This document shows positions 1 to 4,998 of a DNA stretch of 6,811 nucleotides, in pieces. Below the pieces are notes generated by a model. It searched no databases. It worked only from the letters and a program-made list of their open reading frames with translations, and was not told the DNA's origin. The stretch is from positions 1-6,811 of the forward strand of contig JAIVHC010000193.1 of the NCBI GenBank assembly GCA_020201305.1, given 5' to 3'. The stretch's first letter is position 1, and the number at the start of each line of letters is the position of its first letter. A program made the translations under genes and the position numbers. The DNA comes from Geobacteraceae bacterium. Lineage in GTDB: Bacteria; Desulfobacterota; Desulfuromonadia; Desulfuromonadales; Desulfuromonadaceae.

Positions 1-2
1 GC

Positions 3-1202
3 TATAAGGTAGAGAGCTTCACCAGCCCCTTCAAAGCGATAGAGACCTTTCAACCCGGCAGTTATGACCTGGTTATCAGTGATATCAAAATGCCGGGGAT
101 GGACGGACTTGAAGTGCTGCAGAAGATCCGCGCCCTGGATCAACATGTACCGGTGATCATGATCACCGCATATGCCACGGTGGAAACCTCAATCCAGGCG
201 CTGCGCAAAGGGGCGTACGATATGCTCACCAAACCCTTTGAACCCGAGGAACTGTTGTATCGGGTCAAGAATGCCCTCCACGCCAATCAACTGGAAAGTG
301 AAAACCGCGAACTCAAAGAGAAGCTTGCGGGAGAAAATTCATTCGATCACATCATCGGCGCCACTGCGGGACTGAAACCGGTGATGGACATTGTGCGCAA
401 GGTGGCTCTGCGCAATACCTCAGTGCTGATCACCGGCGAATCGGGCACCGGCAAAGAGGTGATTGCCAAGGCTATCCATGCCATCTCCGCGCGCCACGAA
501 AAGCGCTTTATGGCCATCAACTGTGGTGCCCTGCCCGCGAATGTGCTCGAAAGTGAACTCTTCGGGTATAAGAAAGGCGCCTTTACCGGCGCGAATGCGG
601 ATCGCAAGGGGATTCTAGAGGCCTCCAGCGGCGGAACCCTGTTTTTGGACGAGGTAGGCAACCTCCCCTTGAACGTGCAGCAGACTCTGCTGCGATTTCT
701 GCAGGAGCACGAATTAATGCGCCTGGGGGATACCCTCCCCATTAAGGTAGACACACGTATCATTTCCGCCACCAACTCCGACCTAAAACAGGCCATGCAG
801 GATGGAAACTTTCGCGATGACCTGTTCTACCGCCTCAATGTTGTCAACATCCACCTGCCTCCCTTGCGGGAGCGGCGCCAGGACCTGCCTCTACTGATAT
901 CTCATTTCATTAAACAGAACAACGAAAAATTCGCCACTGCGGTAAAGGGGCTCACCCCTGAAGCGATGCAGCTGGTATACGCCTTTGACTGGCCCGGCAA
1001 CATCCGTCAGATGGAAAACATTATCGAGGCGTGTATGACCATGCTGGATGAGGGACGTATCGGCGTGGAAATCCTGCAGCAATTCCTCTACCCGGATGCG
1101 GGCGCAAATACGCAAATCAAGGCCCCAATCCAAAGCATGAACATGGCGACCATTTACCGCAAACTGAAAAAATATGCCCTCAGCAAGGATGAATTCGTCT
1201 GA
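3..1202 (+). CDS. Sigma-54-dependent response regulator (NtrC/AtoC type), 5' partial
   Basis: Two-component response regulator that would activate sigma-54 RNA polymerase from enhancer sites. The reading frame is open from base 3, so the true start lies outside the window. The visible receiver domain has the phospho-acceptor Asp (SDIKMPGMDG, codon 81-83), the conserved Thr of MITAYAT and the Lys of LTKPF. The AAA+ domain is complete: Walker A GESGTGKE (435-458), the sigma-54-contacting loop GAFTGA (576-593), Walker B GTLFLDE (633-653), FRDDLFYRLNVV, the PPLRER arginine region and WPGNIRQMENI. The C-terminus ends in a Fis-like recognition helix, TIYRKLKKY, but the usual preceding helix (the GNKxxAAxxLGI part) is not visible, so the HTH is unusually short. 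The cognate kinase is not in the window. Because sigma-54 promoters and palindromes follow directly, it may control the permease genes downstream; that is inference. Family assignment is secure. Confidence 0.95.
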   Translation, partial: YKVESFTSPFKAIETFQPGSYDLVISDIKMPGMDGLEVLQKIRALDQHVPVIMITAYATVETSIQALRKGAYDMLTKPFEPEELLYRVKNALHANQLESENRELKEKLAGENSFDHIIGATAGLKPVMDIVRKVALRNTSVLITGESGTGKEVIAKAIHAISARHEKRFMAINCGALPANVLESELFGYKKGAFTGANADRKGILEASSGGTLFLDEVGNLPLNVQQTLLRFLQEHELMRLGDTLPIKVDTRIISATNSDLKQAMQDGNFRDDLFYRLNVVNIHLPPLRERRQDLPLLISHFIKQNNEKFATAVKGLTPEAMQLVYAFDWPGNIRQMENIIEACMTMLDEGRIGVEILQQFLYPDAGANTQIKAPIQSMNMATIYRKLKKYALSKDEFV

Positions 1203-1231
1203 TGCTCTTTTGCAATTATGCAAAAAAGCAT
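1202..1231. promoter_or_regulatory. Palindrome A, TTTTGCA-N4-TGCAAAA (probable enhancer/operator)
   Basis: The core at 1208-1225 is a perfect 7-bp inverted repeat, TTTTGCA-ATTA-TGCAAAA. The symmetry extends to 13-bp arms (1202-1214 and 1219-1231) with one mismatch. It begins on the last base of the response-regulator stop codon. The same core recurs at 1352, 3235 and 3324, always upstream of a sigma-54 promoter, so a protein-binding site is more likely than a terminator; no T-tract follows on the + strand. Its centre lies about 256 bp before the predicted transcription start at 1473. Confidence 0.7.
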
Positions 1232-1351
1232 TCATACAACAACACACAATTATTGTTCTACTGAAACCCGTTTCTTAAACGCAACATCTTAGAATCCATA
1301 AACTTTCCCATTAATACCCACCGAGAATATTCCATCTGCGTATTATCCATC

Positions 1352-1369
1352 TTTTGCACAAATGCAAAC
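1352..1369. promoter_or_regulatory. Palindrome B, TTTTGCA-N4-TGCAAAC (probable enhancer/operator)
   Basis: TTTTGCA-CAAA-TGCAAAC matches the palindrome consensus at 13 of 14 arm positions. It is the site nearer to the first permease, centred about 112 bp before the predicted sigma-54 transcription start. That is a normal distance for an enhancer bound by an NtrC-type activator. The binding protein is not known from sequence alone. Confidence 0.7.
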
Positions 1370-1402
1370 TTCCGATCCGGTCTTCCCCAGCAACACATAT
1401 TC

Positions 1403-1429
1403 ATAAGTATCCGTAATTAGAGTACTTAT
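1403..1429. repeat. Inverted repeat ATAAGTA/TACTTAT between palindrome B and the promoter
   Basis: ATAAGTA (1403-1409) and TACTTAT (1423-1429) form a perfect 7-bp inverted repeat with a 13-bp spacer. It lies between the enhancer-like palindrome and the -24/-12 promoter, where a second regulator or a DNA-bending protein could bind. No copy was seen upstream of the third permease, so it is not part of the shared architecture. It could be chance in AT-rich DNA. Confidence 0.35.
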
Positions 1430-1446
1430 CCGAATAAAACTCGAAC

Positions 1447-1462
1447 TGGCACACGCTATGCA
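1447..1462 (+). promoter_or_regulatory. Sigma-54 (-24/-12) promoter of the first permease
   Basis: TGGCAC-N5-ATGCA matches the sigma-54 consensus TGGCAC-N5-TTGCW at every position except one. The invariant GG (1448-1449) and GC (1460-1461) are separated by exactly 10 bases. Transcription would start near 1473, about 30 bases before the ATG at 1504, so the cysteine-rich N-terminal region is on the transcript. A sister promoter with the same core lies at 3447-3462. Confidence 0.78.
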
Positions 1463-1503
1463 AATACCTTTCAGCAACACCCACACAAATAGCGGGGAGT
1501 GCA

Positions 1504-2337
1504 ATGCAGGATAAAATCGTATGTCCATTTTTCGGCAAAGACGAAGATTACTGTGACGTCGGTTGCGAGTACATCAGCAATCACGACATAAGGATGATTA
1601 TTGACTACTGCGCGGATGACTACACCCAGTGTGTTAAATACAAGGAATTAGCCAGTTTCCATCCGGAGATGCTGCACCATGCAGCACGAACCTTTAATCA
1701 GGACTTCAATCAGGAAGTAAAGGAGAAAACGATCATGAGTAATGCATACCAGAACATGTCACTTCAGGACACCACTGCCAACCCTGCCCCCCTGGGCCTG
1801 CTCGGCTTCGGCATGACCACCGTGCTTCTCAATCTCCACAATGCGGGTTTCTTCCCCCTCGATGCGATGATCCTGGCGATGGGGGTTTTCTACGGCGGTC
1901 TGGGACAGATCATTGTCGGAATCATGGAGTGGAAAAAGAACAACACCTTCGCGGCCACTGCATTCACCTCCTACGGTCTCTTCTGGCTCACCCTGGTGGC
2001 GCTGATCCTGTTGCCGAAAACCGGCGTGGTTGCAGCTTCTTCGCCTACCGCAATGGGCTTCTACCTCACCTGCTGGGGGATGTTCACCGCTGTACTCTTC
2101 CTGGGCACCTTCCGCCTCAACCGTGCCCTCCAGGTGGTGTTCGGCTCCCTGATGATCCTGTTCTTCCTCCTTGCCGCCGCGGACTTCACCGGCAATGCGG
2201 CCCTGAAGGTGATCGCCGGCTACGAAGGGATCTTCTGCGGCTTCGCAGCTATCTACACCGGCCTGGCCCAAGTGATTAACGAGGTCTTCGAGCGCGACGT
2301 TGCCCCGCTGGGAACGGTGGCGGTAAAAATAAAGTAA
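1504..2337 (+). CDS. satP: Acetate/succinate permease (AceTr/GPR1-FUN34-YaaH family) with Cys-rich N-terminal extension
   Basis: Predicted inner-membrane acetate/succinate-proton permease of 277 residues. Residues 78-277 are a complete SatP-type protein: the NPAPLGL signature, six hydrophobic segments, and the channel-constriction residues equivalent to E. coli SatP Phe17, Tyr72 and Leu131 (here F102, Y157, L216). Residues 1-77 are an added hydrophilic domain with five cysteines (C7, C17, C21, C36, C43), resembling small metal- or redox-binding proteins; it has no membrane segment. The ATG at 1504 follows GGGGAG by only 4 bases. A second start at ATG 1735 has a better-spaced AAGGAG and lines up with the start of the third permease, so a 200-residue form is likely, alone or alongside the fusion. 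From residue 78 it differs from the third permease at only 12 positions before the C-terminal tail. It is probably driven by the sigma-54 promoter at 1447. Confidence 0.88.
   Translation: MQDKIVCPFFGKDEDYCDVGCEYISNHDIRMIIDYCADDYTQCVKYKELASFHPEMLHHAARTFNQDFNQEVKEKTIMSNAYQNMSLQDTTANPAPLGLLGFGMTTVLLNLHNAGFFPLDAMILAMGVFYGGLGQIIVGIMEWKKNNTFAATAFTSYGLFWLTLVALILLPKTGVVAASSPTAMGFYLTCWGMFTAVLFLGTFRLNRALQVVFGSLMILFFLLAAADFTGNAALKVIAGYEGIFCGFAAIYTGLAQVINEVFERDVAPLGTVAVKIK
1720..1737 (+). promoter_or_regulatory. Internal ribosome binding site and alternative ATG of the first permease
   Basis: AAGGAG (1720-1725) lies 9 bases before ATG 1735, in frame with the ATG at 1504. The peptide from here (MSNAYQNMSLQ) aligns with the third permease's own start (MSNEFQNMSLQ), which is also preceded by AAGGAG. 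This strongly suggests that 1735 is an ancestral, probably still active, start and that the upstream 77 codons are an extra in-frame domain. Confidence 0.65.
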
Positions 2338-2344
2338 ACCATAG

Positions 2345-2387
2345 AGTCTGCCGCAGCTTCTACAGCCGTTAGACGCTGGGGCAGACT
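2345..2387 (+). terminator. Stem-loop between first and second permease, possible weak terminator or attenuator
   Basis: AGTCTGCC (2345-2352) pairs perfectly with GGCAGACT (2380-2387). A further CAGC/GCTG pairing (2354-2357 with 2375-2378) continues inside across a G-G mismatch. The following T-tract is interrupted (TTCAGTTTT), so full termination is doubtful. Partial termination or 3'-end protection of the upstream message would lower expression of the second permease, which has no recognisable promoter of its own in this 82-base gap. Confidence 0.45.
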
Positions 2388-2419
2388 TCAGTTTTCCAAT
2401 CCTGTTGCGGGAGGCATCC

Positions 2420-3163
2420 ATGCGTTCAGATTCCATTCAGCCAGAAGTGCCCACACCAACCCCCGTGGTGAAGCCGTTTCATGTAAAGTGGCCGGCGACG
2501 ACCCTGCTGGAACAGACCCTGAAACGCCGCCCGGACTTTCATGCTGACGTCCATTCCATCTCAGCTACCGCAGGGGATGAGCAAAGCACAGCGTATCTTA
2601 TACGCGATACCACCGCCAATCCGGTACCTCTGGGGCTTATCGGTCTGGGGATGTCCATCCTGTTGCTTAACTTCCACTTTGCCGGCTTCATCCCCATGGA
2701 TGCGATGATCGTCGGAATGGGCACCTTCTGTGGAGGTGTGGAACAAGTGATGGTAGGAATTATGGCGTGGAAGAAAAACAACATCTTTGCCGCCACAACC
2801 TTTTCATCCCTGGGCCTGTTCTGGCTCTCCCTGGTGGCTATTATTCTCAGCCCCTCCCTGGGTATGGGCAAAGCATCACCGGCAGCAATGGGGTTCTACC
2901 TGAGCATCTGGGCTCTGTTTACCGCAGGGATTTTTCTCGCCAGCTTCCGCCGCAGTCGCGCCATTCGGGTGGTGTTCGGGTTATTACTCACATTTTTCAT
3001 CCTCCTCGCCGCCGGACATGCTTCATCTTCCCCCATATTGATCCATATAGCGGGTTACGCCGGCATTCTAAGTGGCATAAGCGCCATCTACACCGGGCTT
3101 GCCCATGTTATGAATGAACTCTTTCACAAAACCCTGCTCCCCCTGGGCGTACAGCACTCCTGA
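2420..3163 (+). CDS. Diverged AceTr-family permease paralogue
   Basis: Membrane permease of the AceTr (GPR1/FUN34/YaaH) family, 247 residues. The ATG at 2420 is chosen because GGGAGG (2409-2414) precedes it by 5 bases; a TTG at 2405 in the same frame overlaps that ribosome site and is less likely. Residues 1-62 are a hydrophilic, proline-containing extension unlike the first permease's cysteine-rich one. NPVPLGL (67-73) and six hydrophobic segments follow. The channel-constriction positions equivalent to E. coli SatP Phe17 and Tyr72 are both leucine (L76, L131), with the third kept as leucine (L189). FYGG in segment 2 is FCGG. Much of the rest is conserved, including WKKNN and MGFYL. A changed or lost acetate/succinate selectivity is therefore plausible. 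It is probably co-transcribed with the first permease and ends at the terminator at 3276-3314. Confidence 0.88.
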   Translation: MRSDSIQPEVPTPTPVVKPFHVKWPATTLLEQTLKRRPDFHADVHSISATAGDEQSTAYLIRDTTANPVPLGLIGLGMSILLLNFHFAGFIPMDAMIVGMGTFCGGVEQVMVGIMAWKKNNIFAATTFSSLGLFWLSLVAIILSPSLGMGKASPAAMGFYLSIWALFTAGIFLASFRRSRAIRVVFGLLLTFFILLAAGHASSSPILIHIAGYAGILSGISAIYTGLAHVMNELFHKTLLPLGVQHS

Positions 3164-3231
3164 AATCCATCCCCTACGATCAAATCAGAGGGCTAAAGCC
3201 CAGGCCCGCAGATTTTGCAAATAGATAAACA

Positions 3232-3255
3232 GATTTTTGCACAGATGCAAAAATC
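3232..3255. promoter_or_regulatory. Palindrome C, perfect 10-bp arms around TTTTGCA-N4-TGCAAAA
   Basis: GATTTTTGCA (3232-3241) and TGCAAAAATC (3246-3255) form a perfect inverted repeat with spacer CAGA; this is the best copy of the motif in the window. A near-direct repeat of its left arm, CAGATTTTGCA, sits just upstream at 3209-3219 without a good partner, suggesting a degenerate extra site. The centre is about 229 bp before the predicted start at 3473. It lies on the far side of the terminator at 3276-3314 from the third permease, which suits an enhancer acting by DNA looping. Confidence 0.75.
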
Positions 3256-3275
3256 CATAAACACCCGATTGTCCG

Positions 3276-3314
3276 GAGGTTTTTTCACAACATTGTGCAA
3301 AACCTCTTTTTTTT
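3276..3314 (+). terminator. Rho-independent terminator after the second permease
   Basis: GAGGTTTT (3276-3283) pairs perfectly with AAAACCTC (3299-3306). An inner CACA/TGTG helix (3286-3289 with 3294-3297) continues the hairpin, and eight T residues (3307-3314) follow immediately. It lies 113 bases after the second permease's stop and would insulate the third permease from read-through. Its right arm contains a single TGCAAAA half-site. It sits between palindromes C and D. Confidence 0.75.
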
Positions 3315-3323
3315 GCCTCCTGA

Positions 3324-3341
3324 TTTTGCAGAGCTGCAAAA
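3324..3341. promoter_or_regulatory. Palindrome D, TTTTGCA-N4-TGCAAAA
   Basis: TTTTGCA-GAGC-TGCAAAA is a perfect 7-bp inverted repeat with the same 4-bp spacer as the other copies. It is centred about 140 bp upstream of the predicted sigma-54 transcription start at 3473 and 89 bp from palindrome C. The spacer sequences of the four copies differ while the arms are kept, as expected for a dimeric DNA-binding protein. Confidence 0.75.
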
Positions 3342-3406
3342 AACGCTCTTCTCCAAAAAGGATTCCAACCTCTTTCACAACAGGGGTTGTATTTTTTTCT
3401 GTTCAA

Positions 3407-3419
3407 AATCAGTATCTTA
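3407..3419 (+). promoter_or_regulatory. Candidate IHF site between enhancer and sigma-54 promoter
   Basis: AATCAG-TATC-TTA matches the IHF consensus WATCAA-N4-TTR with one mismatch and is flanked by A/T runs. It lies between palindrome D and the -24/-12 element, the usual place for IHF to bend DNA so that an enhancer-bound activator reaches sigma-54 polymerase. No equally good match was seen in the first permease's upstream region. Confidence 0.4.
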
Positions 3420-3446
3420 CACTGTTTTTTTATTTTAACTTTAAAA

Positions 3447-3462
3447 TGGCACAGAGAGTGCA
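3447..3462 (+). promoter_or_regulatory. Sigma-54 (-24/-12) promoter of the third permease
   Basis: TGGCAC-N5-GTGCA keeps the full TGGCAC block and the GC of the -12 element, with GG (3448-3449) and GC (3460-3461) exactly 10 bases apart. It differs from the consensus TGGCAC-N5-TTGCW at one base. The predicted transcription start near 3473 leaves a leader of about 106 bases. It shares TGGCACA and TGCAAA with the first permease's promoter at 1447. Confidence 0.78.
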
Positions 3463-3513
3463 AAACACAATTCTACAAGTTCGCAGGATACGAAATTCAG
3501 ACGGTTCATGTAC

Positions 3514-3531
3514 GCCACCGCACCTGGTGGC
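3514..3531 (+). other. Stem-loop in the 5' leader of the third permease
   Basis: GCCACC (3514-3519) pairs with GGTGGC (3526-3531) around a six-base loop, in the otherwise AT-rich leader about 35 bases before the ribosome site. No T-tract follows, so it is not a terminator. It could stabilise the message or affect translation. No known riboswitch class was recognised. Confidence 0.4.
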
Positions 3532-3578
3532 ACAACAATGTTTTATCTTATGCTATTCATTACCCAAGGAGAGAAAAA

Positions 3579-4169
3579 ATGAGCAACGAATTTCAGAACA
3601 TGTCACTTCAGGACACTACAGCCAACCCTGCCCCTCTGGGCCTGCTCGGCTTCGGCATGACCACCGTCCTTCTCAACCTCCACAATGCAGGATTCTTCCC
3701 CCTCGACGCCATGATCCTCGCCATGGGCATTTTCTACGGCGGTCTGGGGCAGATCATTGTCGGCATCATGGAGTGGAAAAAGAACAACACCTTCGCCGCC
3801 ACCGCATTCACCTCTTACGGTCTGTTCTGGCTCACCCTGGTAGCGCTGATCCTGCTGCCTAAGACCGGAGTTGTACCCGCATCTTCCCCCGTTGCTATGG
3901 GCTTCTACCTTACCTGCTGGGGTCTGTTCTCTGCAGTTCTGTTCCTCGGCACCTTCCGCCTCAACCGTGCCTTGCAGGTGGTGTTCGGCTCCCTGGTAGT
4001 GCTGTTCTTCCTTCTTGCAGCTGCAGATTTTACCGGAAATGCGGCCCTGAAGGTGATCGCCGGCTATGAAGGTATCTTCTGCGGTCTCTCTGCCATCTAC
4101 ACCGGCCTCGCTCAGGTAATCAACGAGGTGTTTGAACGCGAAGTAGCCCCTCTGGGCGCCATGAAGTAG
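3579..4169 (+). CDS. satP: Acetate/succinate permease SatP (AceTr/GPR1-FUN34-YaaH family)
   Basis: Predicted inner-membrane acetate/succinate-proton symporter or channel of 196 residues, close to the length of E. coli SatP (188). The ATG at 3579 is set by AAGGAG (3566-3571) seven bases upstream; the frame stays open further upstream but that part looks non-coding. NPAPLGL is at 16-22. Six hydrophobic segments lie at roughly 20-43, 45-66, 80-98, 107-125, 132-149 and 158-181. The constriction residues equivalent to Phe17, Tyr72 and Leu131 of E. coli SatP are all kept (F25, Y80, L139). It is nearly identical to the first permease but lacks the cysteine-rich extension. It has its own sigma-54 promoter and enhancer-like palindromes, and is followed by a strong terminator, so it is probably monocistronic. 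Substrate preference between acetate and succinate cannot be read from the sequence. Confidence 0.93.
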   Translation: MSNEFQNMSLQDTTANPAPLGLLGFGMTTVLLNLHNAGFFPLDAMILAMGIFYGGLGQIIVGIMEWKKNNTFAATAFTSYGLFWLTLVALILLPKTGVVPASSPVAMGFYLTCWGLFSAVLFLGTFRLNRALQVVFGSLVVLFFLLAAADFTGNAALKVIAGYEGIFCGLSAIYTGLAQVINEVFEREVAPLGAMK

Positions 4170-4183
4170 ACACAAGGTTTTCC

Positions 4184-4224
4184 GGCGTTATTACCCATAC
4201 CCATACCAACCAAAGCATAACGCC
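4184..4224 (+). repeat. Inverted repeat GGCGTTA/TAACGCC in the third permease's 3' leader
   Basis: GGCGTTA (4184-4190) and TAACGCC (4218-4224) are perfectly complementary across a 27-base loop containing two tandem CCCATAC units. The element sits between the stop codon and the main terminator hairpin, so the transcript could end in two adjacent stem-loops. The long loop makes the fold weak by itself; a role in 3'-end stability is only a guess. Confidence 0.4.
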
Positions 4225-4230
4225 AACCCT

Positions 4231-4266
4231 GAAGAGCCGCCTGCCCGGGCGGCTCTTCTTTTTTTT
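4231..4266 (+). terminator. Strong rho-independent terminator after the third permease
   Basis: An 11-bp perfect stem, GAAGAGCCGCC (4231-4241) with GGCGGCTCTTC (4248-4258), closes a six-base loop and is followed by eight T residues (4259-4266). It separates the permease transcript from the efp transcript. Confidence 0.92.
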
Positions 4267-4290
4267 CATGACATTTGCGCCAAGTTATGC

Positions 4291-4320
4291 TTGTATCTGC
4301 ACTTGGTTTTTGACTATGCT
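4291..4320 (+). promoter_or_regulatory. Possible sigma-70 promoter of efp-epmA
   Basis: TTGTAT (4291-4296) and TATGCT (4315-4320) are spaced by 18 bases, each matching its consensus hexamer at four of six positions. A promoter is expected here because a strong terminator lies just upstream and efp is normally highly expressed, but the exact elements are uncertain. TTGACT at 4310 is an alternative -35 but has no convincing -10. Confidence 0.3.
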
Positions 4321-4341
4321 GGCGGCTCTTTCCGACATACA

Positions 4342-4365
4342 GCGGACGCCTAAAACAGCATCCGC
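4342..4365 (+). other. Stem-loop in the efp leader
   Basis: GCGGACGC (4342-4349) and GCATCCGC (4358-4365) pair at seven of eight positions around an A-rich loop. The element sits about 50 bases before the efp ribosome site (AAAGGAG, 4416-4422). No T-tract follows. Its function is unknown and it may be incidental. Confidence 0.3.
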
Positions 4366-4431
4366 AGGAATGAGCGACGCCATCTGATTCAATACTTTCT
4401 ACGCAGGCAACAAACAAAGGAGCAACAAGGT

Positions 4432-4995
4432 ATGTACAGCAGTTCCGACCTGAAAAAAGGTTTGAAGATCATGATTGACGGTGAGCCCCATGTAATCGAG
4501 GGGTTTGATTTTACCAAGCCGGGCAAAGGTCAGGCCCTGTATAAATGCAAGCTGCGCAACATGATCACTGGTGCCCTGATTGACCGCACCTATCGCAGTG
4601 GGGAGAATTTTGAGCCTGCACCCCTGGAAGAGCGCGACATGCAGTATCTCTACAAGGATGAAGCGGGCTACGTATTCATGGACGCAAAGACCTTTGAACA
4701 GGTGATCCTGCCGGAGCAGACCCTGGGCAACGATTACTACTTTCTCACTGACAACATGGAGGTTAAGGTATTGATGTTCGGCGATCAGGGAATCGGCATC
4801 ACCCTGCCCAACTTTGTGAATCTCACCGTGACCCATGCAGACCCCTGGGTGAAAGGTGACACCGCCGCCGGGAACAACAAACCCGCCACGGTGGAAAGCG
4901 GTTACAATCTGCAGGTACCTTCCTTTGTGGATGAGGGCACTCTGATCCAGATCGACACCCGCACCGGCGAATACGTCACCCGCGTCAAGGAATAA
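4432..4995 (+). CDS. efp: Translation elongation factor P (EF-P)
   Basis: EF-P, 187 residues, the normal family length. It binds the ribosome between the P and E sites and rescues synthesis stalled at consecutive prolines. The protein shows the three OB-like domains of the family and the domain-I loop TKPGKGQA, in which Lys32 corresponds to the lysine that is beta-lysylated in E. coli (Lys34). The C-terminal region carries the family pattern GDTAAGNNKPATVESG and ends in DTRTGEYVTRV. The ATG at 4432 is preceded by AAAGGAG (4416-4422) with 9 bases between. The lysine-bearing loop matches the two genes next to it: epmA begins three bases after the stop, and epmB follows on the opposite strand. 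The gene is probably transcribed from its own upstream region, since a strong terminator precedes it. Confidence 0.98.
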   Translation: MYSSSDLKKGLKIMIDGEPHVIEGFDFTKPGKGQALYKCKLRNMITGALIDRTYRSGENFEPAPLEERDMQYLYKDEAGYVFMDAKTFEQVILPEQTLGNDYYFLTDNMEVKVLMFGDQGIGITLPNFVNLTVTHADPWVKGDTAAGNNKPATVESGYNLQVPSFVDEGTLIQIDTRTGEYVTRVKE

Positions 4996-4998
4996 GTT

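Noticed and set aside
1759..2436. 225-codon antisense frame over the first permease (a matching one lies at 3603-4175)
   Set aside because: Both copies arise because the two permeases are near-identical; the peptide is low-complexity and glycine/glutamate-rich, typical of an antisense shadow.
3190..3201. GGGC-TAAA-GCCC hairpin after the second permease
   Set aside because: Only a 4-bp stem with no T-tract; the stronger terminator at 3276-3314 explains the transcript end.
1293..3262. Identical 11-mer AATCCATAAAC in both permease upstream regions (1293-1303 and 3252-3262)
   Set aside because: Its position relative to the palindromes and promoters differs and it is AT-rich; too little to call a site.
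3215..3862. 215-codon + strand open frame overlapping the third permease's leader and start
   Set aside because: It runs through palindromes, a terminator and the promoter, then reads the permease in the wrong frame; there is no ribosome site and no family resemblance.
4305..4319. Possible sigma-54 promoter before efp (TTGG...TGC)
   Set aside because: GG and GC are 11 bases apart rather than 10, and the -24 block is poor.
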